A stretch of DNA of 64,000 nucleotides from Thalassococcus profundi. Its GTDB lineage: Bacteria; Pseudomonadota; Alphaproteobacteria; Rhodobacterales; Rhodobacteraceae. Every line of letters starts with the position of its first letter. Position 1 is the first letter of the stretch. The stretch lies in contig NZ_QPMK01000005.1 of NCBI RefSeq assembly GCF_003344785.1, forward strand, positions 1-64,000, read 5' to 3'. Of the stretch, positions 17,956 through 27,438 are shown piece by piece. The notes below the pieces were generated by a model. The model was not told the origin of the DNA, searched no databases, and saw only the letters and a program-made list of their open reading frames with translations. The translations under genes and the position numbers were made by a program.

Positions 17956-19407
17956 TTACATGATCTTGAAGGCGGGCTCCTGCAAGACCTGAGCCGAGGG
18001 CAGCGGCCGTGCCGCATAGGCGTTCTTGATGCCGTTGATCCAGCGCTTGGACTTCTCGGTGAGCTGGAAGGACTTCGTCATCGACCGGCCACGGGTCACG
18101 AGGATGCCGAGGTCCGCGCCCTCGTAGCGGTAGTCGCCGGCGTTGGAGATGCGCAGGAAGAACGCCTCGTCCTCGGATTCCACCGCGCGGCGGTGATAGT
18201 CGAAGCGGTCGAAGACCACCTGCCCGTCCGGCAGCATCTTGTAGATGCCCGATTGCGGCGCGTGGGTGATGATGTCGACGTTGTCATCGGTGTGCTTGAT
18301 GACCATCTGGCTCCACGAGTCGATCATGTCCGGGTCGGACCAGCGGGAGTTGAGTTCCTCGACGTCCAGCTTGAACGGCTTTTTGGAGAATTCCAGCAGG
18401 TGGAACAGGAACAGCGGCGCATCCGCATGGGCAAAGGCCGCGTGGTTGGTCATCGACGAGGCGCCGGTGATGCGCGGATTGAGCTCGCCCAGCCAGATGT
18501 CGCCGGATTTCTTTTCGATCAGGAAATCGAGTTCGAAATAGCCGCGATAACCTTCCTTGCGCAGCTGCTCGCCGAATTTGAAGGTGAGTTCGCGCGCCTT
18601 CTGGCGGGCCTTCGGCGGGAAGGCGGTCGAGAAGATCTCGTTGCCGCACCAGCCGCCTCGATAGGGCGTGAGTTCCTTGAAGCCCACAAGCTCGGTCATC
18701 AGCGGGCCGACGATGGTGCCTTGGCTCGTGCAGCAGCCTTCGATCGCCGAGCCGCGGCAGTCGATGCGCTTCATGATCTTGATCTCGCCTTCGCCGACGA
18801 TCTCGTGCTCGTGTTTGCGGAAATCCGCTTCGGACTTGATGAAGAACGTGGTGTGACCCGAGTCGCCAAAGGCCGACTGCAGCACCAGGTCGTGCCCGAT
18901 CCCGGCCTTTTCGCACGTCTTCTTGAGGTCCTCGTAATCCTTGACCTCGGCCAGCACGTTCGGCACCGACGGCACGCCCGCCTTGTTGCCGATGCGCACG
19001 GTCTCGATCTTGTTGTCCATGCTGGTGCGCAGCTTTGCCTTGGGGAACCAGACCTCGCCGCCCAGGTCCTTGGCCAGCTTCTCGGTCTTTTCGTCGAACA
19101 TCAGGAAGACGAACTTGGGCTTGCCGCCGCGTTCCTTGACCATGTCCACCACTTCCTTGTGCTGGAGCAGGTAGTTGTTGATGTCCTCGATCGACTGGAA
19201 TTCCTCGTGCGGCAGCTCGCTGGGCACGAAAACGTTCGGATGCCGCCCGTCGAAACAGTCCATGTAACAGATATACTTGAAGTTCTTCACCCACTCGTCC
19301 AACCCCAGCAGGTTGAAGTTCGTGGCCGAGACGAAATACACCGGGTCGCTGTTGGTGTGGAAATACCGGCGGATCTCCGAGATGTTGTTCAGTGTCTTCT
19401 TGGCCAT
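17956..19407 (-). CDS. ATP-grasp ligase (biotin-carboxylase-like)
   Basis: 483 residues, no signal. The ATP-grasp core is visible from about residue 125: FELDFLIEKKSGDIWLGELN supplies metal ligands D294, E308 and N310, followed by PRITGASSMTNHAAF. The N-terminal ~120 residues form a Rossmann-like pre-ATP domain (DPVYFVSATNFNLLG, GKPKFVFLMFDEKTEKL). Such enzymes join a carboxylate, activated as acyl-phosphate, to an amine or other nucleophile. It lies 23 bp after the decarboxylase and 5 bp before the C45-like gene. Inference: it couples the amine made by the decarboxylase to an acid. Cys-rich RIDCRGSAIEGCC near residue 220 is unusual. Confidence 0.8.
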   Translation of the reverse strand: MAKKTLNNISEIRRYFHTNSDPVYFVSATNFNLLGLDEWVKNFKYICYMDCFDGRHPNVFVPSELPHEEFQSIEDINNYLLQHKEVVDMVKERGGKPKFVFLMFDEKTEKLAKDLGGEVWFPKAKLRTSMDNKIETVRIGNKAGVPSVPNVLAEVKDYEDLKKTCEKAGIGHDLVLQSAFGDSGHTTFFIKSEADFRKHEHEIVGEGEIKIMKRIDCRGSAIEGCCTSQGTIVGPLMTELVGFKELTPYRGGWCGNEIFSTAFPPKARQKARELTFKFGEQLRKEGYRGYFELDFLIEKKSGDIWLGELNPRITGASSMTNHAAFAHADAPLFLFHLLEFSKKPFKLDVEELNSRWSDPDMIDSWSQMVIKHTDDNVDIITHAPQSGIYKMLPDGQVVFDRFDYHRRAVESEDEAFFLRISNAGDYRYEGADLGILVTRGRSMTKSFQLTEKSKRWINGIKNAYAARPLPSAQVLQEPAFKIM

Positions 19408-19430
19408 GTGGTCGTCTCCCTGTCGTTCCG

Positions 19431-22178
19431 TTATTTCTTGGTAAGCGCCTTGAGCGCGTCCTTGGTGAACACGCGCAGGCCGAGGTCCGGCCGGTAGCCG
19501 TGGATTTCGCTGACATCCAGCGCCCGCATGAAGGCGAGGATCTCGGTGCTGATCACCTGCCCCGGCACCAGGATCGGAAAGCCCGGCGGATAGGGGATGA
19601 TGAAGCTTGCCGACACCAGCTCTTCGCCCGCCTCGAGCCGCGCCATCAGCTTGTCGTCCAGGTTCAGGTAGTCGCAGCTTTCCTCGTCATAGGCGAGAAA
19701 GAAGGCCCGGCGGATGTCGCCTTCGGGCGTTTCGTCACCGTCGCGGAAGGCCGGGTGGAAGCGGCTGAAATCCGGCAGCGGCGGCACTTCGTTGACCAGC
19801 GCCGAGACGCGGTTTTCGAAGGACCGCTTTTCCATCTTGCTGGCGTCGTCCAGCAGGTCGTCGAGCTCGTGCGCGATCTCGACCAGCACCTCGATCAGGT
19901 AGGCGACGGAACTGCGCGTGGTGCCGATATTGGTCATGAAAAGCACGGTGTTGCGCGAGGTCTTGTTGATCTGGATGCCGTACTTGTCCATCAGGATCTT
20001 GGTCTTGAACGTGTCGCCGTCCCAGCCCGTGCCGCCCACGGCCAGCGTCACGCGGGTGGGGTCCAGCACGAATTCGTCGCGGGTCCATATGTCCCAGATG
20101 TCCGACCAGCCCTTGTCGGGGTCGTAATAGCTCTCGGTGCCGCTTTCGCGGTACTGTTCCGGGATCATGTCACCCGCGGTCAGCACCTTGAAATACTTCT
20201 GCAACAGCGGATGGGCCGCCACGGCCCGGCGGATCGCCATGGCGCTTTCGACCTGCCGCTGCACGAATTCGAAACCTTCCAGTTCCACCTGCCGCCGGCC
20301 CACGTCGAGCGACGCGATGATCTGGTAGTTCGGACTCGTGGAGGTATGGGTCATGTAGGCTTCGTGAAAGGCCTGTTCGACCTCGCCCTTGAAGTCCTGG
20401 TCGTTGACATGGATCATCGACCCCTGCCGCAATGAAGTCAGCGTCTTGTGCGTGGATTGCGTGGCATAGACCCTTACCCGCGCGTCGGGCGGCGGCAGCA
20501 GCCGCGTCTTCAAGAGCTTGTCCTCGTCCGCGCCTTCCAGCTTTTTCTGCTGCGCTTCGTAGGCCTTGGCATGCTCCGGCGTGCGCAGGGACACGCGCAG
20601 CTCGTTGGCAACGCCCATGGCGGTGCGCTGGCGATAGGTCGGGCCGAAGCGGGCAAAGGCGAACCAGGCTTCGTCCCAGAGGAACACGAGGTCCTTCTTG
20701 ATGGCGAGGCATTCCTCCATGACCCGCTGGACGTTGTAGACCAGTCCGTCGAAGGTGCAGTTGGTCAGCAGCACCATGCGCACCCGATCGAGCTTTCCGG
20801 CGGCCTTGAGCTTGAGCAGGTGGTGCTTGATCTCGTTCGTGGGTACCGCGCCGTACATGGAATATTCGTGCAGCGGGTAGCTGTCCATGTAGACCACGTT
20901 GGCGCCCGCCAGCACCATGCCGTAGTGGTGCGACTTGTGACAGTCACGGTCCACGAGCACGATATCTCCTGGCCTGACAACGGCTTGCACGACGATCTTG
21001 TTGCAGGTCGAAGTGCCGTTGGTGGCAAAGAAGGTCTGTTTCGACCCGAAGGCGCGAGATGCGTATTCCTGCGCTTCCTTGATCGGGCCGCGCGGCTCCA
21101 GCAGGCTGTCGAGCCCGCCCGAGGTGGCCGAGGTTTCGGCAAGAAAGATGTTGGGGCCGTAGAAGGCGCCCATGTCCTGGATCCAGTGCGAGCGGCTGAT
21201 CGACTTGCCGCGGCTGATCGGCATGGCATGGAAAACGCCCGTGGGCTGCTTGGAATATTCCACCAGCGCCGAGAAGAACGGCGTCTTGTAGCGCCGGTTG
21301 ACGCCGCGCAGGATGTTGAGGTGCAACTCCAGGAAATCTTCCTGGTTGTAGAACACCCGGCGGCACTTGCCCAAGTCGTGCCCTGCGATGTCCTCGGCCG
21401 ACCGGTCGGTGATGAGATAGGCGTCAAGCTCGGGCCGGACCTTGGCGATCAGGCGGCAGGTCTCGGGGCCGTAATCGCTAGGCTGCAGCCCGTCGACGTC
21501 ATCGGCATCGGCCATCTGCGTCAGGTACTGCTTGAGGATCGGCAGCACGTTCTTGGACTTGAGCGTGAGCCCGGGCCGCACCACCACCGCCTGGACGTTG
21601 TGGTTGAACAGGATGCCGATCAGCGCGTCCTCGAGGCTCGGCACGATCACCGGCTCGTAGATGAACGGATCCTCGGATCGGCGCACCCTGTGCAGGTTGT
21701 TGCGCAGAAACCGTTCCTGGTGCTCGTTGACGCTGTCGACGATCAGCACCTCGAAATAGGGCCGCCCCAGCGCGCGGGCCTCGGGGGCCAGCGTGCTTTC
21801 GTCCTCGTAATCCTCTGAATCGATTTCTTCGCCGCCAATGGGAATGGTTCGCCGGCGGTAGGCGCCCGAGGTCAGCGCCCGCGCCACCCGGCGGACCGAG
21901 ATCGACAGTTCCTCGACATTGCGCAGATCCAGTTGCCGGCGCAGCATGTCGAAGGTATGGGCACCGGGGAAGGCCCAGTATTTCTCGATCGGCGCCAGGG
22001 CATCGAAAAGCTGCTCGGCTGTGGCCAGCAGCTTCTTGCCCTGGCGCCCCTCGATCCCGTGCATGTGCATCGACTCGATGCATTCCCGCAGTGCGCTCCA
22101 TCGGTCGGCCCTCAGCTGCGTCGCGCTGTAGTAGTCGCTGATGGAGGGCAGGTTTGCCTCTTTGCTTTGCACGTTCAT
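19431..22178 (-). CDS. Orn/Lys/Arg decarboxylase family PLP enzyme, enlarged
   Basis: 915 residues from the ATG at 22178, which has AAGGAA about eight bases upstream. It is a fold-type I enzyme with PLP lysine K578 in ATQSTHKTLTSLRQG, cofactor Asp D502 in VFLWDEAWFAF, and DRDCHKSHHYG near residue 415. This layout belongs to the bacterial ornithine/lysine/arginine decarboxylases, usually about 710-760 residues. Extra length comes from an N-terminal region, a charged insertion near residues 530-570 and a C-terminal extension. Expected reaction: decarboxylation of a basic amino acid to a polyamine or agmatine; the substrate cannot be told from sequence. Operon partners are listed under the neighbouring genes. 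Confidence 0.88.
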   Translation of the reverse strand: MNVQSKEANLPSISDYYSATQLRADRWSALRECIESMHMHGIEGRQGKKLLATAEQLFDALAPIEKYWAFPGAHTFDMLRRQLDLRNVEELSISVRRVARALTSGAYRRRTIPIGGEEIDSEDYEDESTLAPEARALGRPYFEVLIVDSVNEHQERFLRNNLHRVRRSEDPFIYEPVIVPSLEDALIGILFNHNVQAVVVRPGLTLKSKNVLPILKQYLTQMADADDVDGLQPSDYGPETCRLIAKVRPELDAYLITDRSAEDIAGHDLGKCRRVFYNQEDFLELHLNILRGVNRRYKTPFFSALVEYSKQPTGVFHAMPISRGKSISRSHWIQDMGAFYGPNIFLAETSATSGGLDSLLEPRGPIKEAQEYASRAFGSKQTFFATNGTSTCNKIVVQAVVRPGDIVLVDRDCHKSHHYGMVLAGANVVYMDSYPLHEYSMYGAVPTNEIKHHLLKLKAAGKLDRVRMVLLTNCTFDGLVYNVQRVMEECLAIKKDLVFLWDEAWFAFARFGPTYRQRTAMGVANELRVSLRTPEHAKAYEAQQKKLEGADEDKLLKTRLLPPPDARVRVYATQSTHKTLTSLRQGSMIHVNDQDFKGEVEQAFHEAYMTHTSTSPNYQIIASLDVGRRQVELEGFEFVQRQVESAMAIRRAVAAHPLLQKYFKVLTAGDMIPEQYRESGTESYYDPDKGWSDIWDIWTRDEFVLDPTRVTLAVGGTGWDGDTFKTKILMDKYGIQINKTSRNTVLFMTNIGTTRSSVAYLIEVLVEIAHELDDLLDDASKMEKRSFENRVSALVNEVPPLPDFSRFHPAFRDGDETPEGDIRRAFFLAYDEESCDYLNLDDKLMARLEAGEELVSASFIIPYPPGFPILVPGQVISTEILAFMRALDVSEIHGYRPDLGLRVFTKDALKALTKK

Positions 22179-22219
22179 GGATCGGTTCCTTGTCTGCCCT
22201 CCTTCGCAGGCGTGCCGGA

Positions 22220-23191
22220 TCACTCGGTTCCGGTACGTCCCTTGAAGATCGGAATGGTGGATGCGCTCGGAACCTGGCCTGAGGCCTCCTGGCTGAGCGC
22301 GGTGCGCGGGTCGGCATGGGTCAGACCGGCGGTCGACCCCTGCCGCGGGGTTTCAAGCGGTCCCAGCGTGTGCAGATAGGCATCGGCGCCGCTCAAGCGG
22401 TTGTAGACAGGGAACTCGGCCTCGCGGTCGCGGAAGGACTTGAGCACCTGGCCCAGCCCCTTCATGCCCGTCTCGCGCTGGCGGCGCACCATGTCGAGGT
22501 CGACCTCGATGGGGAACATGTCCTCCTGTCCCGCGGACTGGTGCAGGACGGTGGCCGCCGGATCGACAACGAGCGACCGGCCCGTGCCGCCTGCCCCCAG
22601 GCCGTTCACGTCGAAGACGTAGCACTGGAACTGCGCCGCGGTGGCGCGGGCGATGGACAGCTCCGCGTCGCGGTCGGTGGTGCCGGTCAGCACCGGGTGC
22701 AGCAGCACCTCGACGCCCTGGCTGGTCAGGTGGCGCGTGGTTTCGGGGAACCAGATGTCATAGCAGATCGACAGCCCGAAACGCCCCACATCGGGCACGT
22801 CGAAGACGCAGAAATCGGTGCCCGCGCTGATGCCCTGTTCGTAGGGCCGGAACGGGAACATCTTGGAATACTTGCGGACGATCTCGCCCTGCGGGTTGAT
22901 CACGACAGAGGTGTTGAATATCCGCCCGTCGGGCATCTTTTCGAACATCGAGCCGGGGATCAGCCAGATGCCGTAGCGCTTGGCGTCTTCCTGGAACTGG
23001 GTGATGGCGTCGTTCGGGAACGGCTGGGCGAAGCGGTCCAGCGGACCGTAGGGCGCCAGTTCCGAGAACAGCACCATCTGGGTCCAGGGAAAACGAGCCA
23101 TCAGGATCTCGATCCGCTGGCGCATGGCTTCGACGTTGGAATGCAGGGCGCCCACGTGCATCTGCACGCCGGCAATGGCAAAGGGGGTCAT
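22220..23191 (-). CDS. Carbon-nitrogen hydrolase (nitrilase superfamily)
   Basis: 323 residues. The Glu-Lys-Cys triad is intact: E44 in LFSELAPYG, K110 in RKYSKMFPF and C143 in SICYDIWFPE. The family hydrolyses nitriles, amides or carbamoyl groups, for example N-carbamoylputrescine in arginine-derived polyamine synthesis. It lies 41 bp before the decarboxylase gene on the same strand, which favours an amide of an amine as substrate (inference). The C-terminal ~40 residues (after LHTLGPLETP) are low in complexity and not part of the usual core. Confidence 0.88.
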   Translation of the reverse strand: MTPFAIAGVQMHVGALHSNVEAMRQRIEILMARFPWTQMVLFSELAPYGPLDRFAQPFPNDAITQFQEDAKRYGIWLIPGSMFEKMPDGRIFNTSVVINPQGEIVRKYSKMFPFRPYEQGISAGTDFCVFDVPDVGRFGLSICYDIWFPETTRHLTSQGVEVLLHPVLTGTTDRDAELSIARATAAQFQCYVFDVNGLGAGGTGRSLVVDPAATVLHQSAGQEDMFPIEVDLDMVRRQRETGMKGLGQVLKSFRDREAEFPVYNRLSGADAYLHTLGPLETPRQGSTAGLTHADPRTALSQEASGQVPSASTIPIFKGRTGTE

Positions 23192-23364
23192 TGGGATGTG
23201 GTCTCCATGGGTGTGTCACCCTCCCGGTCGTCTTTTTCTGTTTCTTGGGCCGCCGGTCCCGCCGGCTGGCCGAAACCCTGCACCTGAGGGCGCACGGGCC
23301 ATGTTGCAAGGCGCGCCGCACCGGCCCCGGTCATCTTCCGGGCCGCTGCGGCGCAAACGTCACG

Positions 23365-26130
23365 TCAGGCCGTGGCCTGTTTCGGCCGCGGGTTCTTGCG
23401 CGCCCGGCTGCGTTGCCACAGCACGATCAGCGCCAGCAGGGCCAGGGCCGGGATGAACATCAGCTCTTTCGGGGGCTGGGCCTTTGGGCGCATGACGCGC
23501 TCGACGGTCTGATCCCAGTCGAAACCGGCCTCGGCGGCGGGGCTGCCGAAGGTTACGTTGTCGATCACCACCGAATCGCCGTTCACCACGTATTCGAGGC
23601 CCGAGGCGAACAGGCGGTCCTCGCCCGTCTCGCCCTCGCCCACCGGCAGCAGCGCGACGAAGGTCACAGGCTCGCCGATGGCGTTGAGACCGCTCACCTG
23701 CAGCCGCAGATCCTGGCCCGGACTGACCTCCTCGGCGGCCTGCGCGATCTCGACCGGCGGCACGTCCTCGAAGGGCGGCGCCACCATGTCCATCCAGAAG
23801 CCCGGACGAAAGAGCGTGAAGGCGATGAGCAGCAGCGCCACGGTCTCGAGGATGTTGTTGCGGGTCAGGAACCAGCCCTGCGTCGCCGCCGCAAAGAGCA
23901 GCATGGCCACCGTCGCGATCACGAAGACCAGTATCCCCTGCGCCCATCCCACGTCGATCAGCAACAGATCGGTGTTGAAGATGAAGAGGAAGGGCAGCGC
24001 CGCGGTCCGCAGCGAATAGAAGAAGGCCACGACCCCGGTCTTGATCGGATCGCCCCCCGACACGGCGGCGGCGGCAAAGGACGCCAGGCCCACTGGCGGC
24101 GTCACGTCCGCCATGATGCCGAAGTAGAAGACGAAGAGGTGCACCGCGATCAGCGGCACGATCAGCCCGTTCTGCTGGCCAAGCTGCACGATCACCGGCG
24201 CCAACAGCGCCGACACGACGATGTAGTTCGCCGTTGTGGGCAGGCCCATGCCGAGGATCAGCGACAGGATCGCGGTCAGGAACAGGATCGCCAGGATGTT
24301 GCCGCCCGACAGCACCTCGACCACGTCCGCCAGCGCCGAGCCGACGCCGGTCTGGCTGACCGCGCCGACGATGATGCCCGCGGTCGCCGTGGCGATGCCG
24401 ATGCCGATCATGTTGCGCGCGCCGGTCACCAGCCCGTCGATCAGGTCGACGAAGCCGTTGCGGATTTCCGATGCGATGCCGCCGGCATTGCGCATGATCG
24501 CCAGCAGCGGACGCTGCGTGACCAGGATGAAGATCATGAAGGCCGCAGCCCAGAAGGCCGAAAGGCCAGGCGACAGGCGGTCCACCATCAGCGCCCAGAC
24601 CAGCACGACGACCGGCAAGATGAAATGCAGGCCCGACCGCACGGTCGGTCCCGGAAGCGGCAGCACCTGCGGCCCGTCCCCGTCCTTTTCAAGCGTCGGG
24701 ATCTCTTCTTTCGAGGCGACGTAGAGCAAGCCAAGGTACACGAGGCACAGGAACACGAAGACGATGTAGCCAGCGGTGTCCGGGAAGACGGTTCGGATCC
24801 AGCCCATGCCGTAGTAGACACCGAAGCTCAGCACGCAGAGGAAGGCCACGAAGAAGGCCATGCCGATCAGACGCTGCACGATGGGTTTGGGCGTATAGGC
24901 GCGCGGCAGGCCCTGCATGTTCTGCTTCATCGCCTCGAGGTGCACGATGTAGACCAGCGCGATGTAGGAGATCACCGCCGGCAGGAAGGCGTGTTTCACC
25001 ACGTCGAAATAGGGTATGCCCACGTATTCGACCATGAGGAAGGCCGCGGCGCCCATGACGGGCGGCATGATCTGGCCGTTGACCGACGAGGCCACCTCGA
25101 CCGCGCCGGCCTTTTCGGAACTGAAGCCGACCTTCTTCATCAGCGGGATGGTGAAGGTGCCTGTGGTGACCACGTTGGCGATGGACGAGCCGGAAATGAG
25201 GCCGGTCATGGCCGAGCTGACCACGGCCGCCTTGGCCGGACCGCCGCGCATGTGGCCCATCAGCGAAAACGCCACCTGGATGAAGTAGTTGCCCGCGCCG
25301 GCCTTATCCAGCAGCGAGCCGAAGAGCACGAAAAGGAACACGAAGGAGGTCGAGACCCCCAGCGCGATGCCGAAGACACCTTCGGTGGTGATCCACTGGT
25401 GGTTGATGACCACGCCCAGCGACTTGGCCGAGTGTGCGATCAGTTGCGGCATGTAGGGACCGAGGAAGGTATAGCTCAGGAACACGGTCGCCACGATCAT
25501 CAGCGCCGGGCCGAGCGCGCGGCGCGTGGCCTCGAGCAGAAGCATCAGGCCGATGACGCCGACGACCAGGTCCTGCGTGATCGGGGCGCCAACGCGGTTG
25601 GCGATGCCCTCGTAGGCGAAGTAGATATAAAGGGCGGAGGCCGCGCCGATGATGGCCATGGCCCATTCCCAGATCGGCACGCGGTCCTTGGGCGACCCCA
25701 GGACCACGGCGGCTACGACGGCAAGACCCACCACCGGGATCCACCAGTTGCCGGGATCGGCGCCCAGCCAGAACAGCCCGGTCAGGACCAGCGGCACCGC
25801 GATGCCCAGGAACAGCTGCACCGGCGTGCGCGCCGCTGGGAAGGCCATGAAGCCCAGAAACAGCGCAAAGGCAAGGTGAAAGGCCCGCGCCTCGGTGTCG
25901 TTGAAGACCCCGAAGCCGAGAATGAAGGGGATCGGTGACGCGATCCAGAGCTGGAACAGAGACCAGGCCAGCGCCACGCCCACGATCAGCATGCCCACCG
26001 GTCCGGAGGCAGAGCGCCCGCCGGTATCAGAGGACGCGACGAGTTCGTCGATTTCGCTTTGGCTGAGGCCGGCCTTGCCCGCCGCCTCGTTTTCCACGGC
26101 GGAGGCCTGGAACTGGTCCTTGTCGCTCAT
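23365..26130 (-). CDS. TRAP transporter fused permease (TAXI type, DUF3394)
   Basis: 921 residues with well over a dozen hydrophobic helices. It is the 4TM/12TM fused permease of TAXI-type TRAP transporters, which import organic acids or amino compounds using a sodium or proton gradient. The large-subunit segments SAMTGLISGSSIANVVTTGTF and SLILGMGLPTTANYIVVSAL are clear. The C-terminal ~180 residues fit DUF3394 and include a soluble stretch and a last helix before the basic tail. It is downstream of its binding-protein gene after a 154-bp gap with a hairpin, and 173 bp upstream of the nitrilase homologue. Confidence 0.93.
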   Translation of the reverse strand: MSDKDQFQASAVENEAAGKAGLSQSEIDELVASSDTGGRSASGPVGMLIVGVALAWSLFQLWIASPIPFILGFGVFNDTEARAFHLAFALFLGFMAFPAARTPVQLFLGIAVPLVLTGLFWLGADPGNWWIPVVGLAVVAAVVLGSPKDRVPIWEWAMAIIGAASALYIYFAYEGIANRVGAPITQDLVVGVIGLMLLLEATRRALGPALMIVATVFLSYTFLGPYMPQLIAHSAKSLGVVINHQWITTEGVFGIALGVSTSFVFLFVLFGSLLDKAGAGNYFIQVAFSLMGHMRGGPAKAAVVSSAMTGLISGSSIANVVTTGTFTIPLMKKVGFSSEKAGAVEVASSVNGQIMPPVMGAAAFLMVEYVGIPYFDVVKHAFLPAVISYIALVYIVHLEAMKQNMQGLPRAYTPKPIVQRLIGMAFFVAFLCVLSFGVYYGMGWIRTVFPDTAGYIVFVFLCLVYLGLLYVASKEEIPTLEKDGDGPQVLPLPGPTVRSGLHFILPVVVLVWALMVDRLSPGLSAFWAAAFMIFILVTQRPLLAIMRNAGGIASEIRNGFVDLIDGLVTGARNMIGIGIATATAGIIVGAVSQTGVGSALADVVEVLSGGNILAILFLTAILSLILGMGLPTTANYIVVSALLAPVIVQLGQQNGLIVPLIAVHLFVFYFGIMADVTPPVGLASFAAAAVSGGDPIKTGVVAFFYSLRTAALPFLFIFNTDLLLIDVGWAQGILVFVIATVAMLLFAAATQGWFLTRNNILETVALLLIAFTLFRPGFWMDMVAPPFEDVPPVEIAQAAEEVSPGQDLRLQVSGLNAIGEPVTFVALLPVGEGETGEDRLFASGLEYVVNGDSVVIDNVTFGSPAAEAGFDWDQTVERVMRPKAQPPKELMFIPALALLALIVLWQRSRARKNPRPKQATA

Positions 26131-26237
26131 GTCGCTGTCCCTCTTGGAAAAGCTCCGCCCCTGTCGGAAGGCACGGCTACTTTGTCATCTGAAACCGGCT
26201 TGGCGCCGTGTGTCGTTATCTTGCGATCTTTTGGGTG

Positions 26238-26263
26238 GGCCGGCCCCGCGCACGGGACCGGCC
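26238..26263 (-). terminator. Intercistronic hairpin after the TAXI binding-protein gene
   Basis: An 11-bp G+C-rich stem (GGCCGGCCCCG with CGGGACCGGCC, one A/C or G-U position depending on strand) around a four-base loop. It is not followed by a T-run on the minus strand. It may stabilise the binding-protein mRNA or partly attenuate read-through to the permease, a common arrangement that gives excess binding protein. Confidence 0.5.
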
Positions 26264-26284
26264 TTTGACATCAGGCGACGGAGA

Positions 26285-27244
26285 TCACTCCATCCAGCCC
26301 TGTTCCTTGTAGTACTTCTCGGCACCGGGATGCAGCGGCGCCGACAGGCCGGCCGAGATCATCTCTTCCTGGCTCAGGTTCGAGAAGGCCGGGTGCAGAC
26401 CCTTGAAGCGGTCGAAGTTGTCGAAGACCGCGGCAACCACCTGGTACATCGTGTCCTCGTCCACGTCGGCAGAGCTGACGAAGGTCGCACGCACACCGAA
26501 GGTGGTGGTGTCGTCCTCGATGCCTTCATAGAGCGACGCCGGGATGGTCGCCGCGGCATAGAAGTCGTTCTCCGCGATCAGCTGGTCGATATAGTCGCCG
26601 TTCACATCTACGAAGGCCGCCTCGCAGGACGAGAACGCTTCCTGGATCGAGCCATTCGGATGGCCGACCTGGTAGACGAAGGCGTCGATCTTGTTGTCGC
26701 AGAGCGCCTGCGCCTGCTCGGTCGCCTTGAGCTCGGAGGCGAGCGAGAAGTCGTCGTTGGTCATGCCCGCGGCGCTCATCACCACGTCCATGGTGGCGCG
26801 CTGGCCCGAGCCGGGGTTGCCGATGTTGACGCGCTTGCCCTTGAGATCGTCGAAGGTCTCGATGCCGGCATCGGCGCGCGCGACCACGGTGAAGGGTTCG
26901 GGATGGACCGAGAACACCGCCCGCAGATTTTCGAAGGGCGCGTCGAACGACCCTTCGCCGTTCAGGCCGTAGTACTGCTGGTCGGACTGGGCGACGCCCA
27001 TGGTCTGGTCGCCCGCCTTGATGGCGTTGATGTTGGCCACCGACCCGCCGGTGGACGGCGCGGTGCACTGCAGGCCGTGCTCGGACGTGCCACGGTTCAC
27101 GAGGCGGCAGATCGACTGGCCGACCACGTAATAGACGCCGGTCTGGCCGCCGGTGCCGATGGTGATGAAGGTGTTCTGCGCCATCGCGCCCTGGGCCAGC
27201 AACGTGGCGGCCGCCGCGAACGCGGATGCTTTGATGAATGTCAT
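26285..27244 (-). CDS. TAXI-family TRAP solute-binding protein
   Basis: 319 residues from the ATG at 27244, preceded by AGGGAG. A clear signal peptide (MTFIKASAFAAAATLLAQG, cleavage after AMA) is followed by the TAXI start FITIGTGGQTGVYYVVGQSI. Further family segments are KGKRVNIGNPGSGQRATMDV and the hinge around GVAQSDQQYYG. It binds a solute in the periplasm for the fused permease encoded next. Ligands of this group are mostly unknown, with glutamate/glutamine or other acids reported for some. It is the first gene of the putative cluster transcript. Confidence 0.93.
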   Translation of the reverse strand: MTFIKASAFAAAATLLAQGAMAQNTFITIGTGGQTGVYYVVGQSICRLVNRGTSEHGLQCTAPSTGGSVANINAIKAGDQTMGVAQSDQQYYGLNGEGSFDAPFENLRAVFSVHPEPFTVVARADAGIETFDDLKGKRVNIGNPGSGQRATMDVVMSAAGMTNDDFSLASELKATEQAQALCDNKIDAFVYQVGHPNGSIQEAFSSCEAAFVDVNGDYIDQLIAENDFYAAATIPASLYEGIEDDTTTFGVRATFVSSADVDEDTMYQVVAAVFDNFDRFKGLHPAFSNLSQEEMISAGLSAPLHPGAEKYYKEQGWME

Positions 27245-27438
27245 GGATGTACTCCCTATCGGTTGATCGTGTCCGCCCGCGGATGACCGCGGCACAGACT
27301 TGATAATGTTACGTTAGCACGGCTCGGACGAACCTCAACACGAAAACCCATGACCGGGTCCGTGGCCGGAGCCGCGCGCAAGATCGGCACGCAACCCTTT
27401 GGCATGACTGTCGAATTCTTTTCGTTCGACCTTGTCAT

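Noticed and set aside
23191-25938. A 915-codon plus frame opposite the TRAP permease
   Set aside because: His/Arg/Asp/Gln-rich antisense shadow with no domain; the minus frame has clear membrane helices and TRAP motifs.
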